Source: DYJK01 sp964464825 | GTDB taxonomy: Bacteria; Bacteroidota; Ignavibacteria; Ignavibacteriales; Melioribacteraceae | DNA: 64,000 bases | NCBI GenBank assembly: GCA_964464825.1 | Contig: CAYXKL010000001.1 | Location: 124,001-188,000 of the forward strand | Direction of reading: 5' to 3' | Shown: one piece after another, positions 1 to 7,686 of the stretch | How the letters are laid out: each line of letters opens with the position of its first letter | How positions within the stretch are numbered: the first letter of the stretch is position 1 | Notes under the pieces: model-generated | Database searches by the model: none | Told to the model about the DNA's origin: nothing | The model's input: only the letters and a program-made list of their open reading frames with translations | Position numbers and translations under genes: made by a program

Positions 1-1827
1 TTTCGATTCTTTAATCAGATCAATATTTTTTAAATCACGCGCAAATCCTTCAACCAAATTTTGTTTTAGATTTTCTTTATTATATGCCTTAATTACATCG
101 TGCCGGGAAATGGTGCCTATAATTTTTTTATTATTATCAATACTTACAACCGGTAATTCATCAACATCTTTATGTTCAAATATTTTCATCACATGATCAA
201 GATCATCACTTTCGTAAATTGGTGTAATCTGCTTTAATGCTATATCTCCGGCAACAATCATTTCTCTTATATGTTCATATTCGGTAATTATCGGTCGTAT
301 TTCATTTTCAGTTATAATTCCGGTTAACATTTCATTGCCATCAATTGTATAAAAACTGCTTTTACTGCTTTCCATCATTTTGTTTAATACTTTTGATAAA
401 GACATTTCCTGTGGTATTAAAACAAAATCGGTTTTCATTATTTGTTTGGCTGATATACTTCCCAAAAGACTTAATTCTTTTCTTTGATGAACTCGGTAGC
501 CTTGTTTTTCAAGGTGGTGTTCATGCACAGATTTTTTTAGAGTGCCGTGTACAACCATAGTGCTTGCTACAACAGCTAACATTAATGGAAGTATAAAAGT
601 ATAATCTTGTGTCATTTCAAATATTATAAGAATAGCAGAAATTGGTATTGAATTAATTCCGCCGAGAACCGCACCCATACCAACAAGAATAAATGCTGTT
701 ACATCAAGTTGAAGATTAAATAAAAAATTGACCGCAGTACCAAAAAGAAATCCGAAACAAGCGCCCATAAAAAGTGAAGGTGCAAATACACCGCCAAAAC
801 CGCCCGAATTTAATATCAATGGAACAAGTAAAAATTTAATTACTAGTAAAACTGCAACCACTTGCCAGCTTAAAACATTTGCCAGAATGCTGTTAATACT
901 TGAGTATCCAATACCGAAAATTTCTTTATAAAAATAACCGCACACACCAACAATAAGTCCTACCGATATCATTAAAACCCATCTGGGGATTTTTTTTAAT
1001 ATTCTTTTTGAAATCAAAGTATCGAGTAGATTTGAGTACCTTATAAAAAAGAGAGAGATAAACCCGGCAAGCACACCTAATAAAGCATACAAGTAGATAA
1101 AATGGTATCCGCCAACATCCGGACTTTCAAAAACAAACACTGAAGTGTTGCCCAGGAAAATTCTTGATATGGCGCTTGATGTTACTGTAGCAAGTATAAG
1201 AGCAGAAAAGGTTGTGGTTTGAAATTCATTGAGTAAAATTATTTCCAATGCAAAGAATATTCCTCCCATTGGAGTATTAAATATTGCGGCTATAGCAGCA
1301 CCTGATCCGGCAGCAGTAAAAACTCTTTTACGTGAATCCGAAAGTTTAAGTAGATGTGCAATTTTATTTGCAACGCCGCCGCCCAGCTGTGCTGCCGGAG
1401 CTTCCGGACCAACAGTGTTGCCCGAACCAATGCTGATAACCGGCGCAATAAAATGAAAGATTGTTGATCGGAAAGGAATTTTTACTCCTTTGCTTGCAAC
1501 GGCTTTAATTACCTCAGCAACGCCGCGTTGTTTGGATATTTCCGGTGCAGCGGTAATCATTATACTTTGAATCAGCATACCAATTGCCGGTAATACAATT
1601 ACTGCCGCCGCTCCAAGAAAAAATAATCCTTCTTTTGTTTGAGTAAAAAATAATTCGTTGAAAAATTCTATTGAATTATGAAAAATGACCGTAGCAAATC
1701 CAACTGCTGTACCGATTATAATTGCAAAGATTACAAATTGTGTGTATTCGGTTTCTAATATTCTATTATAAATTTTAACAGTTATATTCCCGAACGATGA
1801 TAATATTTTATTAACTAAGGTTATCAT
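1..1827 (-). CDS. ClC-type chloride channel/antiporter with C-terminal CBS pair (3' end beyond window)
   Basis: Translating the minus strand from the ATG at 1827 gives 609 residues with no stop before the left edge, so the C-terminus is missing. The first ~430 residues are a multi-span membrane domain with ClC signatures: a GSGNTVGPEAP segment carrying the gating glutamate and a later GGVFAPSLFMG segment (GxFxP selectivity motif). Two CBS-like stretches follow (around IMKTDFVLIPQEMSLSKVL and VAGDIALKQITPIYESDDL). ClC proteins move chloride across the inner membrane as channels or H+/Cl- exchangers; CBS domains usually bind adenine nucleotides and gate them. Which transport mode applies cannot be read from the sequence. 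A GAGG lies rather far upstream of the start, so the start is less certain than the family. Confidence 0.93.
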   Translation of the reverse strand, partial: MITLVNKILSSFGNITVKIYNRILETEYTQFVIFAIIIGTAVGFATVIFHNSIEFFNELFFTQTKEGLFFLGAAAVIVLPAIGMLIQSIMITAAPEISKQRGVAEVIKAVASKGVKIPFRSTIFHFIAPVISIGSGNTVGPEAPAAQLGGGVANKIAHLLKLSDSRKRVFTAAGSGAAIAAIFNTPMGGIFFALEIILLNEFQTTTFSALILATVTSSAISRIFLGNTSVFVFESPDVGGYHFIYLYALLGVLAGFISLFFIRYSNLLDTLISKRILKKIPRWVLMISVGLIVGVCGYFYKEIFGIGYSSINSILANVLSWQVVAVLLVIKFLLVPLILNSGGFGGVFAPSLFMGACFGFLFGTAVNFLFNLQLDVTAFILVGMGAVLGGINSIPISAILIIFEMTQDYTFILPLMLAVVASTMVVHGTLKKSVHEHHLEKQGYRVHQRKELSLLGSISAKQIMKTDFVLIPQEMSLSKVLNKMMESSKSSFYTIDGNEMLTGIITENEIRPIITEYEHIREMIVAGDIALKQITPIYESDDLDHVMKIFEHKDVDELPVVSIDNNKKIIGTISRHDVIKAYNKENLKQNLVEGFARDLKNIDLIKESK

Positions 1828-1894
1828 AAGTATAAAGTTAATAACCTCAATTCCTAATTGCTTTAATATTCAAAATTAATCGCATACTAAATTC

Positions 1895-2359
1895 TTAATT
1901 TATATTGAATGGAAAAGTAGATGAGCGTAATAATTTCCACTCACCGTTTTTTTCTTTCTGCCAGATTTGAATTCCTTTGTCGTATGCTACTGCCGGATCC
2001 GGAGCCATAGTTGGTTTTATTGATGCTGTAATTACTAATCTCACAAAAGCTAAATTACCGCTTATCTGTATTTCGTCAATTTTTACACCAATTTTTACAA
2101 ATAGATTTTTATTGTTCAATATATGATTATACTGATCTTTAACCGACTTAAAATCCTGATCAGGCTGATCCGGATAATAACCCAGGAAATTATCGCTGTA
2201 AATTGATAATGCTTGTTCAACATTTTTTTCTGCGAATGCCGCAGACCAATCATTTAACTTTTTTTCAATAACATTAATGTCATCAATTTGTCCATATGTG
2301 TTTGTTAAAAAAATAATTGTTAGAACTAAACACTTGAATCCGATTACAAACTGTTTCAT
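1895..2359 (-). CDS. Exported NTF2-like (SnoaL/DUF4440-type) protein
   Basis: 154 residues with an N-terminal signal peptide (hydrophobic to about residue 23, ending NTYGQ). The mature part has the pattern of the NTF2-like fold: an N-terminal helix IEKKLNDWSAAFAEKN, a segment ALSIYSDNFLGYYPD, and a C-terminal strand IWQKEKNGEWKLLRSS, much as in DUF4440/SnoaL-like proteins. Such small cone-shaped domains are binding modules or enzymes with very varied ligands, so no substrate is proposed. AGGA lies 7 bases before the ATG. It stands alone, separated from the upstream DinB operon by two hairpins. Confidence 0.7.
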   Translation of the reverse strand: MKQFVIGFKCLVLTIIFLTNTYGQIDDINVIEKKLNDWSAAFAEKNVEQALSIYSDNFLGYYPDQPDQDFKSVKDQYNHILNNKNLFVKIGVKIDEIQISGNLAFVRLVITASIKPTMAPDPAVAYDKGIQIWQKEKNGEWKLLRSSTFPFNIN

Positions 2360-2394
2360 TTATTTATCCTGAATTTGTGAGTTGTAAAAATATA

Positions 2395-2426
2395 AACCCA
2401 TTTCATAATAAGCTATGAAATGGGTT
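2395..2426 (-). terminator. Strong hairpin, probable terminator on the minus strand
   Basis: A perfect 13-bp stem (AACCCATTTCATA pairing with TATGAAATGGGTT) encloses a 6-base loop. Read on the minus strand it is followed by a T-rich tract (TTATATTTTT). It lies about 160 bases downstream of the DinB-like gene and 36 bases upstream of the exported NTF2-like gene, so it either backs up termination of the upstream operon or is a leader structure of the downstream gene. Confidence 0.7.
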
Positions 2427-2546
2427 AGGGGTTGTGTTTTATGAAGACATCGGGGGGATTATGACCGATCTTCAATTAAATATTTATTTTCTTTTAATGA
2501 ATAGACAGGGCTATAATATTTATGGTTTAACTGTGGATAAATTTAT

Positions 2547-2579
2547 GCCGAACTTTTTCAAAATTGTTAAAAGTCCGGC
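2547..2579 (-). terminator. Hairpin directly after the DinB-like gene
   Basis: On the minus strand GCCGGACTTTT pairs with AAAAGTTCGGC: 11 bp with one G-U wobble and an 11-base loop. It begins 10 bases past the stop codon of the DinB-like gene. It is the likely primary terminator of the 6349-2589 operon, although the U-tract after it is weak. Confidence 0.55.
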
Positions 2580-2588
2580 GAAGTTGAA

Positions 2589-3062
2589 CTAATCAATAAT
2601 CTGTTCGAGATGATGCTTCATATGAGAGAGGTAATCACGTACAAGGTCTTCAAGCTTAACCGGTTTATCTTTTGCAAATGATTCGGAAAGAATTTGATCA
2701 AAGTTGTGTTCGGTGTGTCCTTTCTTCAAGACAATTTCAGGAATTTCTTCAACTATATGAATAATATGGAGATTGATTATCTTCCAAAGATCTATCAAAA
2801 AATTCCAATCTTCTTTTTGATAATTCTGTAACCGCACCCAATCATCTTGCTGGTAACCGGTAAATATTAGATTATCTTGAAGCTCTCCTAAAACAATTCT
2901 TCTCGTGTTGTTGATTGCAGAATCAATCAAGTGTCCGAGAATTTCTTTTGGTGACCATTTACCTGGTGCCGGTCGGACCAAACTTTTTTCTTCAGAGATT
3001 GTACTGAATTTTTTTTCGTAAATTTCTAAGGTATTGTAAAAATCATTTAAGAAGTCTTTCAT
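2589..3062 (-). CDS. DinB-like superfamily protein
   Basis: 157 residues, the usual size of DinB/YfiT-type four-helix bundle proteins. Typical features are PAPGKWSPKEILGHLIDSA in the first third and SHMKHHLEQI near the C-terminus. The histidines in GHLIDS and HMKHH match the three-His metal site of the family. Members include metal-dependent thiol (bacillithiol, mycothiol) transferases and hydrolases; no substrate is inferred. AGGATCGAGA precedes the ATG, and the gene begins 8 bases after the stop of the pseudouridine synthase, so it is probably the last gene of that operon. Confidence 0.85.
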   Translation of the reverse strand: MKDFLNDFYNTLEIYEKKFSTISEEKSLVRPAPGKWSPKEILGHLIDSAINNTRRIVLGELQDNLIFTGYQQDDWVRLQNYQKEDWNFLIDLWKIINLHIIHIVEEIPEIVLKKGHTEHNFDQILSESFAKDKPVKLEDLVRDYLSHMKHHLEQIID

Positions 3063-3070
3063 TCTCGATC

Positions 3071-3724
3071 CTATTTGTTATCTATATTTTTAATTGTAGC
3101 GTTAAACGATTCCGGTATTTCCGATTCGACTGTTATATGTTTGCCGGGTGGTGATTCAAACACAATTTTCTTTGCATGAAGCATAATACGCAGAAATTTA
3201 GATTGAAATTCTTTAGCGCCGTAGCGTGTATCGCCGACTATCGGGTTACCGATGTAATACAAATGAACTCTCAACTGGTGTCTTCTTCCGGTTGTGGGAT
3301 TAAGTTCTATTAACGTATAATTATCAAAACGTTTTAAAACCTTATAAGCCGTAATACTTGTTTTACCTTTATTCTCATCAACACCCATTCTACCGGAACC
3401 AAATTCCCTTATCGGTTTATTAATTACTCCATCATCATTTTTCATTACTCCATGAACAAGTGCGATATAACTCTTTTTAATTGTTCTATTGTTAAATTGT
3501 TGATTAAGATATTTATGCGTTCTGGCATTTTTTGTAAATAATATTACACCGCTTACTTCTTTATCGAGCCGGTGAACAATAAAAATTTTCTGTGATAATT
3601 TCTTTTCAAGTAAGGAATGGATCGAATCGAGCGATGTATCGTTTTCTGTGATTGATGCAATACCTTCAGGTTTATCAATTGCAATTAAGTCGTTATTCTC
3701 AAATAATATTTTAAGTTCAATCAT
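3071..3724 (-). CDS. RluA-family RNA pseudouridine synthase
   Basis: 217 residues. It carries the catalytic HRLDKEVSGVILFTK motif, whose Asp attacks uridine in the RluA/RluD/TruC family, and the later PTTGRRHQLRVHL motif. There is no N-terminal S4 domain: the protein starts straight into ILFENNDLIAIDKPEG, so it is a short single-domain form. The target RNA position cannot be assigned. The start codon overlaps the cutC stop in ATGA (4 bases), a sign of translational coupling. Confidence 0.92.
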   Translation of the reverse strand: MIELKILFENNDLIAIDKPEGIASITENDTSLDSIHSLLEKKLSQKIFIVHRLDKEVSGVILFTKNARTHKYLNQQFNNRTIKKSYIALVHGVMKNDDGVINKPIREFGSGRMGVDENKGKTSITAYKVLKRFDNYTLIELNPTTGRRHQLRVHLYYIGNPIVGDTRYGAKEFQSKFLRIMLHAKKIVFESPPGKHITVESEIPESFNATIKNIDNK

Positions 3725-4443
3725 TTTACCATACTTTCAATTATCATTTTCATCGATCTAACTTTGTCTGCAGAAGTGATTTTTCTTGTAACACTACCGA
3801 AGAATTCCTCGCCGGATAAATCGATAAAGCTATCGCTCGCAGAAGAATGAATTTCTTTTGCGCCGGTTTTAGTTAAAATAGTTTTTATATTATCCGGTGT
3901 TACACCGCCGCCGGGCATAATAATTAATTCATCTTTGGCTTGCTCTACAAGATCTTCAATCAAATCAATTCCATCTTCAGCATTCGATTTTTGTCCCGAT
4001 GTTAATATTCTATCCACAGCTAATTCAATCAATATATTCAGTGCTTCAATTGGGTCCGGCACTAAATCAAATGCACGATTAAATGTTACATCCATCGGTT
4101 GTGCGCAATCAATCAGCTCTCTTATCCGTTCAACGTCAATGGTGTTATCGTCATTTAAAATGCCTACTACTATCCCGTTCACATTCAATTTTTTAATTAA
4201 TTCTATATCGTGCTTTATTATTTCAAATTCTTCATCGCTGTAATAAAAATTACCTGGGCGTGGACGCACTAAAACATTCACCGGAATTTTCAATTTATCA
4301 GTTATGAATTTTATCGTACCGCAGCTTGGTGTTATTCCGCCTTCGTTAAGAGAAGCGCAAAGTTCAATTCTATCAGCTCCCCCCTTTTCGGCATTAATTG
4401 CCGATCCGATTGAATCAACACATACTTCTAAAACACGTTTCAT
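3721..4443 (-). CDS. cutC: CutC family protein (copper homeostasis-type TIM barrel)
   Basis: 240 residues from the chosen start (KRVLEVCVDSIGSA). Family motifs seen are GGADRIELCASLNEGGITPS, VLVRPRPGNFYYSDEE, FNRAFDLVPDP and LTSGQKSNAEDG. CutC was named for copper tolerance in E. coli; its biochemical role is unsettled and it folds as a TIM barrel. I chose the ATG at 4443 over an in-frame one at 4461 because GGAGGT lies just upstream of 4443. It sits between an esterase gene (24-base gap) and the pseudouridine synthase gene (4-base overlap). Confidence 0.92.
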   Translation of the reverse strand: MKRVLEVCVDSIGSAINAEKGGADRIELCASLNEGGITPSCGTIKFITDKLKIPVNVLVRPRPGNFYYSDEEFEIIKHDIELIKKLNVNGIVVGILNDDNTIDVERIRELIDCAQPMDVTFNRAFDLVPDPIEALNILIELAVDRILTSGQKSNAEDGIDLIEDLVEQAKDELIIMPGGGVTPDNIKTILTKTGAKEIHSSASDSFIDLSGEEFFGSVTRKITSADKVRSMKMIIESMVK

Positions 4444-4467
4444 TTTAACCTCCGTTATCATCTGTTG

Positions 4468-5334
4468 CTAATTTCTAAATACATTAATCAATCCCCTTGT
4501 AACTAAATGTGGAATAATTGTGTAGTGTGTTTCATTTTCCGCAATCTCAGTTTTTAATATCAGTCCTTGATAGTTATGCTGCATTAATGAATCAAAAAAA
4601 CTTTTCCATGATTCTATAAATTCGGACTTCTCTAAAGAACCAACTGAAGAGTAAATTTTTACATTAAGAGATCCACCTTTTTCAAAAAACTCTTTTTCTT
4701 TCTTCAACATAAAATTACTATCCCAAAAGAGAACCGGACTAATTAAAACATAGCGATTAAAAAGTTCAGTTCTTTCAAAAAGCGAATAACTTACAAACAA
4801 TCCACCGAGAGAATGCCCGATTAATGTCCTATCGCCGTGTGTAAATCTATATTTCGATTCTACAAACGGTATTAATTCTTTTTCTATAAATCCTAAAAAT
4901 TTTTCTGCTTCGCCAGATGTTGGCAATAGACCACGGGTACTTACGGGAATATTTTCTGGAGCTATATAAGTTGGAGTATAATCCCTTGCACGGTTGTAAT
5001 TAAATTCCTTCGATCCGCCTTCAGACGAAATTCCAACAATTATTAATTCCGGTAATTCTTTGTTAAACGCAAGAAGCTTTGCCATTTGAGTTACTATTCC
5101 GAATGAAGAATAGCCATCAAGCATATAAACTATCGGGTAAGTTTTATCTATGTTGTAGTAACTTCCGGGCAGAGAAATAAAAATTGGGTATGTAGCACCG
5201 TTTATCTCCGAAACAATTTTGTGTGTTTCGGTTCTGTTTAAAATTACAGGTGTTATTTGTTCTTCAGCAATTTGGGCGTTGGAAAAAACAGAAAAGAATA
5301 AAATGAAAAAAATAGAAAATAGAGCTCTTCTCAT
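4468..5334 (-). CDS. Exported alpha/beta-hydrolase, esterase-D/Fes type
   Basis: About 288 residues. A clear signal peptide (RRALFSIFFILFFSVFSNAQ) is followed by an alpha/beta-hydrolase of the putative-esterase family (PF00756-like): GSYYNIDKTYPIVYMLDG, the nucleophile elbow GHSLGGLF, and a late ETHYTIIP carrying the probable catalytic His. Relatives hydrolyse siderophore esters, S-formylglutathione or acyl sugars; export points to an extracytoplasmic substrate. An in-frame ATG at 5352 is possible, but GGA spaced 6 bases from 5334 favours the latter. It lies 43 bases after the PP2C phosphatase gene on the same strand. Confidence 0.85.
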   Translation of the reverse strand: MRRALFSIFFILFFSVFSNAQIAEEQITPVILNRTETHKIVSEINGATYPIFISLPGSYYNIDKTYPIVYMLDGYSSFGIVTQMAKLLAFNKELPELIIVGISSEGGSKEFNYNRARDYTPTYIAPENIPVSTRGLLPTSGEAEKFLGFIEKELIPFVESKYRFTHGDRTLIGHSLGGLFVSYSLFERTELFNRYVLISPVLFWDSNFMLKKEKEFFEKGGSLNVKIYSSVGSLEKSEFIESWKSFFDSLMQHNYQGLILKTEIAENETHYTIIPHLVTRGLINVFRN

Positions 5335-5377
5335 CTTTATTCCGTTATTCATTAATATTACATTAATAAAAAATTAA

Positions 5378-6349
5378 TTACAATTTCCTTAAAACCATAA
5401 CTGTTAAATCATCTCTTTTGGACTTACCAGCTAAAAAATTACCAACATCGTTCAAAATTATTTCAGTTAATTCTTTAGCTGTTTTATAAATATTGTCTGA
5501 GATTACGGTGGAGAGTCTTTCAACGCCGTACTCGTTTTCATTATTAACAGCTTCGGTTATTCCATCAGAATATAGAATTAAATAATCATCTTTTTCCAAA
5601 GTTGAATAACTAACCTTATATTCAGCACTGCAAAACAATCCAACCGGTACACCCGTGGAATCAAATTTTGTTAATTTGTTTTTACTTATCTGCAGTAAAG
5701 GTAAATGACCGGCGTTACAAATTTCAATCTTCCCTTCCTTATCGGCTTTAATACTTAATAGTGTAGTATAATGTGTCGATGGATTGCTTTCACACATCAG
5801 GCGGTTGATCTGAGCTACAAGGCGGTCAACACTTAATTTCATTGGCACCAAGCTGTGGAATAAAGCGTGAATGTGGGACATGAGCATAGAGGCGGCAATG
5901 CCTTTACCGGATACATCGCCGAGTAAAAAGTAAGAATCGGTTCCATCGTTAATAATATCGCAATAGTCACCGCTAACTGCACCAGCCGGTTCGTAATGAT
6001 AGTAAAATTCCCATCTATCTATTTTCATATTCATAGGTGGAAGCATTTTTTTCTGGATTTGCTGTGCAAGAGTAATATCTTCTTCGAGCGAGCGCTTTTG
6101 TTTATCATTTAAGTGATCAAGACACACACAAGTCAAAGGATCCGCGATTAATCTATCTTCTTCAATTGGATCATTACAGACTTCGCAAAAACCGTAAGTA
6201 TGGTTATCTATTCTTTCTAATGCGGAATCAACTTCTTTTAATAATGTTAAAAATTGAATTTGTGAGCTCTTGTTTGATACCGCTTGCTGGAGTTTTTCTC
6301 TCCTTTTAACTAATTGAACTTTTATTCGGTTGATATTTATTTCTTCCAT
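5378..6349 (-). CDS. DksA/TraR-type zinc finger fused to SpoIIE/RsbU-like PP2C phosphatase
   Basis: 323 residues in two parts. Residues ~1-85 are helical and contain GFCEVCNDPIEEDRLIADP followed by CVCLDHL, the four-cysteine zinc finger of the DksA/TraR C-terminal domain. Residues ~90-323 are a PP2C phosphatase of the SpoIIE/RsbU class: QIQKKMLPP linker, SGDYCDI, GDVSGKGIAASMLMSH, YSDGITEA and a final KRDDLTVMVL, all carrying the metal-binding acids. Such phosphatases act on anti-sigma antagonist proteins in partner-switching pathways, but none is encoded nearby. There is no membrane segment. It is probably the first gene of the minus-strand operon running to 2589, divergent from alr. Confidence 0.88.
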   Translation of the reverse strand: MEEININRIKVQLVKRREKLQQAVSNKSSQIQFLTLLKEVDSALERIDNHTYGFCEVCNDPIEEDRLIADPLTCVCLDHLNDKQKRSLEEDITLAQQIQKKMLPPMNMKIDRWEFYYHYEPAGAVSGDYCDIINDGTDSYFLLGDVSGKGIAASMLMSHIHALFHSLVPMKLSVDRLVAQINRLMCESNPSTHYTTLLSIKADKEGKIEICNAGHLPLLQISKNKLTKFDSTGVPVGLFCSAEYKVSYSTLEKDDYLILYSDGITEAVNNENEYGVERLSTVISDNIYKTAKELTEIILNDVGNFLAGKSKRDDLTVMVLRKL

Positions 6350-6525
6350 TGTGTAATCCCTTAAAGTTTTATTTTTACCAACAATAAGACAAATTGCTAT
6401 TACTATTTATACAATATTAACTAAACTCTGTTAAAAATTTCTACCGAATTTTTAACAATTAATTTACAATCGTTAACATTATAATAATAAATACTTATTT
6501 TAATGCTGATTATTAATAAATATAA

Positions 6526-7677
6526 ATGAATAATAATATAAATCACCCGACAATAAGTACGGATGAAATTATCCGTCCAACCCGTGTTGAAGTTGATCTG
6601 AATATTCTTTCCGAAAATTTCAAAAAAATCAAAGACTATGCTGCACCGGCTAAATTAATGGCAGTATTAAAAGCTAATGCATACGGACACGGATTGGTGC
6701 ACATTGCAAAGTTAATGCAAGAATTAAATGCAGATTATCTTGGTGTTGCTGTTCTTGAAGAAGGAATCCTTTTACGTCAACAAGGAATAACAAAACCGGT
6801 CCTTGTTCTTGGCGGAATTTGGGGAAATCAAATTCCGTTTTTCCTTAAACACGATCTTACTATTACAGCTTCATCAATCGAAAAATTAAAACAGATTGAT
6901 GAACTTGCCGGACAAACCAAAAAGAAAGCAAAGGTTCATCTTAAAATAGATACCGGCATAGAACGGATTGGTGTTCATTATTATAATGCCGAAAAATTTC
7001 TTGAAGCATCATTACAATATAAAAATGTAATTATTGAAGGTATCTATTCTCATTTTGCCAATTCCGAAAAAAGTGATTTGAGCTACACAAAATTGCAATT
7101 GGAAAGATTTCAGGAAGTTTTACGATTTTACGAAAAACATTCACTTGAAATTCCTATCCGTCACATTTCAAATTCCGGTGCAATATTACAAATGCCCCAA
7201 GCTAATTTTGATATGGTGCGGCCTGGTATATTGCTTTATGGTGTTTATCCATCTGATGAGGTTAAAAAAAATATAGATGTAAAACCAACGCTCACTTGGA
7301 AATCTTTAGTTGTTTATTTCAAAGTTATAAAAGCAGATCACCCAGTCGGCTACGGATCCACATGGAAAACTAATCGCGATGTTCGTGCTGTTACAATACC
7401 CGTTGGTTATGGTGATGGATACTTACGAACTATGGGTAACAAAGCAGAAGTTCTGCTGAATGGAAAACGTTACCCGGTTATTGGTACAATATCGATGGAT
7501 CAAATTGTTGTGAACATAGAAAATGATTCTGCTTATAACGGTGATGAAGTAATATTAATTGGAAGCGATGGTCAAAATTCAATTACGGTTGAAGAGCTTG
7601 CGCAATGGGCGGGTACAATTCCATATGAAATATTAACTAATATAAACACACGCGTACCGCGTGTTTACAAATCGTAA
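6526..7677 (+). CDS. alr: Alanine racemase
   Basis: 383 residues, normal length. It makes D-alanine for peptidoglycan with PLP. The PLP lysine is Lys49 in AVLKANAYGHG. Other signatures are HLKIDTGIERIGVH, the RPGILLYGVYP segment, the VGYGSTWKT region with the catalytic Tyr of the second domain, and VTIPVGYGDGYLR. The C-terminus (YEILTNINTRVPRVY) is canonical. The leader shows no clear Shine-Dalgarno. It is divergent from the phosphatase gene across 176 AT-rich bases and convergent with the unknown gene at 7687, only 9 bases away. Confidence 0.97.
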   Translation: MNNNINHPTISTDEIIRPTRVEVDLNILSENFKKIKDYAAPAKLMAVLKANAYGHGLVHIAKLMQELNADYLGVAVLEEGILLRQQGITKPVLVLGGIWGNQIPFFLKHDLTITASSIEKLKQIDELAGQTKKKAKVHLKIDTGIERIGVHYYNAEKFLEASLQYKNVIIEGIYSHFANSEKSDLSYTKLQLERFQEVLRFYEKHSLEIPIRHISNSGAILQMPQANFDMVRPGILLYGVYPSDEVKKNIDVKPTLTWKSLVVYFKVIKADHPVGYGSTWKTNRDVRAVTIPVGYGDGYLRTMGNKAEVLLNGKRYPVIGTISMDQIVVNIENDSAYNGDEVILIGSDGQNSITVEELAQWAGTIPYEILTNINTRVPRVYKS

Positions 7678-7686
7678 ATTTAAAAT

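Noticed and set aside
345..560. Several plus-strand frames inside the first 1.8 kb
   Set aside because: They lie antisense to a continuous ClC/CBS coding frame.
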